This document shows, piece by piece, positions 60,364 through 64,000 of a DNA stretch of 64,000 nucleotides (position 1 is the stretch's first letter; the number at the start of each line of letters is the position of its first letter). This DNA is from Amoebidium appalachense (taxonomy: Eukaryota; Ichthyosporea). The DNA lies in the NCBI GenBank assembly GCA_963693365.1, contig CAVNZM010000008.1, positions 4,650,001 through 4,714,000 of the forward strand. The letters run 5' to 3'. The notes beneath the pieces are model-generated. The model was given only the letters and a program-made list of their open reading frames with translations. It had not been told where the DNA came from and ran no database searches. Both the position numbers and the translations under genes were made by a program.

Positions 60364-61719
60364 CTACATCCTTCGTCTTTCCACATTACTTAGAGAATAT
60401 TTTGGTGCCGGTGAGAACGGATGAAACAGACTCTTCTTCCACAGCAACACCGCCTCCTCTCTCACCTGGTGGCTATCCCTCACCGCACCACCGTCGTTCA
60501 AAGGCGGCCCGTCTTCTAGTGGCCCCACGGGCTTAAAGGTCTCCCATATCCGACCATCTATCACGTGTTTGATCGTCTTGAGGTGCACGTGAACAGAATG
60601 GAGCACGGCTGCCGCTGCATAAATCCAGCCAATCCACTTGAAGAACCCAAAACCCGTCACCGTGTAGAGCTCGTAAACGGAAAAAACGTGCGTGCAAAAA
60701 GGGAATATCATGCCCCACCAGCCCAGACTGAACGGGAGCCCCACGTAGTCGGCGGCATTCCTATCCTCCTGTCTGTTCTTCACCCCCGTGCCGACCGGAT
60801 TTACCCTCCCCAAGAGGAGATACCACTTCCTTGCGTGGTGCAGCGACATTACAATGCTGGCATACAGCCACCACGTGCCGATGGCCCACAAGCACACCCC
60901 GGCAACGATACCAAACCCGGGAAACATCAGCGAAAGTGAGCAAAACGGACTGAAAAGCGCGAACGCGGTCCCCGCAGCCGGTTGCAACGCCGCTTGCACG
61001 TGTGCAGACGAGGGACAGTAATAGCCGGTGTTTCCGAGCACACCCCCTTGCTTTCCAAGCCGAAGAATTGTGTTTGCCCCCTGTCCAAACGGCCCAACTA
61101 CCACCCACACAGCGTTGACGATGCCTTTCCCCGGGACGCCGCGCAACAAAATGCGAATGAAGAGTGCCGAAATCACAAGCGAAGACAAAAACAGGCCCCA
61201 GCCCCAAATCGCCAAAGACACAAACAGGACAATGGACGACCTGTAATCGTCCAGTTCGGCGCAAAGAGTCCCGCCACAGGCCGCGACATGTATGTTTGGG
61301 ATGAAGCAAAGGAGCCAAAGCCCATTTACACTTTCGAAGGTCTGCTGCTGCCTTACTGCCATAAGGTACGGAACGAAAAACGTGGAAAAGACTGCGAGGA
61401 CAACCAGAACCCAAAAGAACACATACGTGACCTCAACTGCCGCACTTCTGCTCATGGACAAACTCTCTCCGAAAGTCATAAACCCGAGCACCACGGTGGT
61501 TAAACCCATGACAGCAGCGCCGAAAAACAAGGGCTGCACTGGGTGGTCAAGCATCTTCATTACACCCCTAGGGTACTTGAAGCACCTGGCAAGAAAAAGC
61601 GCCGCAAAGAGCACCCAGTAGACCGAGCTCCACAACCAGACGACAAGGCCTATCCAGTGCAGTGCCGCCTTGAAATTTCCTGTATTAATGTTTAATTTTA
61701 ATTTTTTTTTTTTTGTGTG

Positions 61720-61773
<54 letters not shown>

Positions 61774-62530
61774 GGGGGGGGGGAGGGGGAGAGGGGGGAC
61801 GGGGAAGAGGAGGGCGTGTGTGTGTGTGTGTGTGGGGGGGGGGGGGTTGAGAGGAGATAAGAACACTGTTCACAATCAGAACGAACAACTACTGCATTTT
61901 ATTAAAACCCAGCCCTGACTGAAAAGCAGTCCCTAGAGCGATGGAAAGAAAAGGCGTGGAAGGAATCAGGGATTCTTGGAGAGTTTAAAGGGGCGGAGGA
62001 GAATGTATTACCCAGTACGAACAAAAAAATGAAAGACCAACAAGATGCACAGAACACCATCCTGTGGCAAAAATGGTTGCACTGTACAGGGGTATGCAAC
62101 AAGGAGATCCTCACCGGAGAGGATCCCCCTCCCCCCCTCCCCCCCCCCCCCCCCCCCCTCCCCCCCCCCTCCCCCCCCCCCCCCCCCCCCCCCTTCCTCA
62201 AAAAGGCTGCTAAGGGCGCCAACTCAATCATAAATTTTCGGTGTCTTGTCTTGACTCTTTTGCTCAGAGATGCATACCGATGCCTAGGTGAGCAGGCATG
62301 GACAAACCTCTCTTGCAGAGAAAAAAACCGAATGTTTACAAGGGAGACATGAAAAACACCGAAGAGGAAGTTGTTACCGGGGCTGCCGGCTTTTTGAAGT
62401 TAAAGCCATATACATACAAGAAAAGCAAGAAAAATGCAAAGAGTTAGTCGTCAAACAGGGCGGGGAGGGGGAAGGGGGGGAGGGGGCGGGGGGCGGGGGG
62501 TTGGATGGGGGAGAGGAGGAGAGTAGGGAA

Positions 62531-62563
<33 letters not shown>

Positions 62564-62829
62564 GAAGGGCTACCTCTAGTGTCAGGGACACCGTCAATGA
62601 CAAATGCAGTTCCACCCCAGCCCATTGTCACACCAAACCACGCCAACTGGAAGTTCCTGACAATCTCATAGCTGTGTTCTGAAACACCGGTTGTTGGTAA
62701 TGCATCTTTAGTCTGAGAAAAACCACTTTCTGTTGTCAAACCATTTCGGGCTTCTTGTAGGGAGGTGGGTGCTGCTGCTGTGAATGGTTGCCCGTGTGTG
62801 GGCAGAGCGGGTCCGTTACTGCGCGACAT
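60364..62829 (-). CDS. TDT/SLAC1-family membrane transporter (SSU1/Mae1-like), 2 exons, ~523 aa
   Basis: Exon 1 is 62829-62574 (ATG, 85 codons plus one base) and exon 2 is 61679-60364 (TAG); the phase-1 junction closes. Residues 1-55 are polar. From ~60, NFQLAWFGVTMGWGGTA resembles the first TDT helix. Then come many hydrophobic segments, including ALHWIGLVVWLWSSVYWVLF, the motif KYPRGVMKMLDHPVQPLFFG (~121-140) followed by MGLTTVVLGF, and about ten membrane spans in all. The family includes fungal sulfite exporters, malate permeases, bacterial TehA and plant SLAC1 anion channels, so it probably moves a small anion; the substrate cannot be read. The C-terminal ~65 residues are a charged cytosolic-type tail. 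The start was chosen at the first ATG; an in-frame TTG lies 18 bp upstream. Confidence 0.88.
61680..62573 (-). other. Intron of the TDT transporter gene
   Basis: On the plus strand: (GT)n/G-runs (61713-61846), a C-run block (62126-62193) and G-runs (62460-62562). The acceptor AATACAG is not next to a CA tract. Confidence 0.7.
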
Positions 62830-64000
62830 ATCGATAATTGTCGCCAATTAGCCAATTCCTGACACATCCTCCTTGCATGGTCCGTTTGCAATTGACTACC
62901 TGCAGTTTTTTTTGCCTGGCCTCGTGCAGGCAAATACTGGTGGAGATCGCTTTCGCCACACGTAGTTGTTAAACTGGGTCCATGCACATAAGGGGTTGCT
63001 TGAAAAGGGCTGTGGAGACGCTATTAGGAGATTTTAGCTCCCCAAAAACGGAATGGGACGGCTAACGCCAACATGCTTTGCGTACGGGAGGGAGAAAAGA
63101 GAAAACGAAAAAACAAAAACAAAAAAACGGGCTCTGGACCATGATACGAGTCGTTCTTTATAGCAGAGCAGCAAACGGTCAAGTATTCGCCTAAATGTAC
63201 CTATGATACGTAACCAATCAGTTGTTTATATTTCAACAAAAGCAGAACTGTACGGTATTGAATGAACTGACGAAAGGCACTATCAGACAGTATGTAGCAC
63301 TATACTACTACAATGCTGTGTCAGTACAGCTGCATAGGAGCACCCTATTTCTAATAATGGGCTAGTGTGAATGGAAATAAACAACAACTTCATAAGTCCT
63401 AATAGACTTTGTATGCTACTCCAATTTTGATGGATCCGTCACCTGGACCATTAGCCAATCATACAGCTGTAACGGAGAGCGAATTTAGGCGCACTTGTTG
63501 ACCTAACCCGCCAAAGCTCTGCTTGACCAAAGCCTTCTCTCTAACACACAGAAATACTGCCTATGATTTCAATTTATAGGGTGAATAAGAAAAGGCTGGT
63601 AGAGGATATTCTTTCTCGAGTCAATCACAAACACTAAGTATAGTCTATGATAAACGTCGCTCTATATAGGGACCTTGTGAATCTATTTAGGTGGTTATTG
63701 CTCGAAGCACAATCTTCAGCTCTTGGAACATCCCCTGTTAGGTAGCACAAGGCAGGAAGGTTTACACCACTACTGGCTGGGTACCTCTATAACTGTATAG
63801 GACCACACAGGTATGGCACAGGAAATCTTGGGCATTAACCCACCTCCCCCTCCTCCCTCCCCATTCCCATTCCTCGCGCCCCTCGTTTCCCACTCCTGAT
63901 GTGAGTGTGTTACTTGTTGCTTCATTCAGCCCTCATCACATCAAGCTCCACGACACGAAGCTCTCTCGTTCATGTCTTTCGGCTCCGTTTCATACTTAGA
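62830..64000. other. 5' flank of the TDT gene and window end
   Basis: Mostly unique, AT-leaning sequence without long microsatellites. ACCAATCAG (about 63213) and AGCCAATCAT (about 63452) are CCAAT motifs upstream of the TDT gene. Short pyrimidine-rich sequence at 63840-63895 followed by TTCATTCAG near 63930 could be an intron end leading to an exon beyond the window, but this is too short to call. Confidence 0.45.

Noticed and set aside
62029-62352. Extra exon inside the TDT transporter intron
   Set aside because: The frame is on the opposite strand and is mostly poly-Pro from a C-run; the two TDT exons already join in phase.

Overview
The window is nuclear DNA of an intron-rich eukaryote, most likely a unicellular one (protist or alga). 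Every recognisable gene is split by introns of about 60 to 2,000 bp, splice sites are GT-AG with one probable GC-AG, two clear starts lie in an AAAATGG-type context, and most non-coding DNA is microsatellite and homopolymer. I see no bacterial operons, CRISPR, phage or plastid/mitochondrial genes. The species cannot be named from the sequence alone.

Layout. 1-4369: simple repeats, a CCAAT-rich promoter-like block with weak exon candidates (1160-2014), one copy of a 198-bp dispersed repeat with a poly-T tail, and a tandem ~120-bp duplication. 4370-12395 (+): a 7-exon armadillo-repeat protein. 14776-26806 (-): a complete 19-exon methylcrotonoyl-CoA carboxylase beta subunit (MCCC2), the mitochondrial leucine-breakdown enzyme. 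26807-30938: mostly repeats, with a U6-like snRNA near 28.7 kb (-). 30939-33401 (-): a 2-exon low-complexity protein of unknown role. 35018-40344 (+): a 3-exon TPR/ankyrin protein. 42320-45832 (-) and 46788-49641 (-): the large (MoaE/MOCS2B) and small (MoaD/MOCS2A) subunits of molybdopterin synthase, adjacent and on the same strand. 50016-51585 (+): the 5' part of an unidentified gene with tandem E2F-like sites upstream, divergent from MoaD. 52130-54885 (+): an inverted partial copy of the last five MCCC2 exons, a pseudogene. 55211-58136 (-): exons of an unrecognised multi-exon gene. 60364-62829 (-): a 2-exon TDT/SLAC1/SSU1-type membrane transporter. The rest to 64000 shows no convincing gene.

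Functionally, MoaD and MoaE form one enzyme, and MCCC2 pairs with an alpha subunit that is not in the window. The other genes have no evident shared pathway.

The most unusual property is the intron architecture. (CA)n tracts run straight into 3' splice sites, (GT)n tracts run straight out of 5' splice sites, and C-runs sit on the sense strand. A dispersed ~100-270 bp repeat ending in a C-run lies in the introns of five different genes, always in the sense orientation. Exon models were built by hand from reading frame, phase and splice dinucleotides, and need transcript support.
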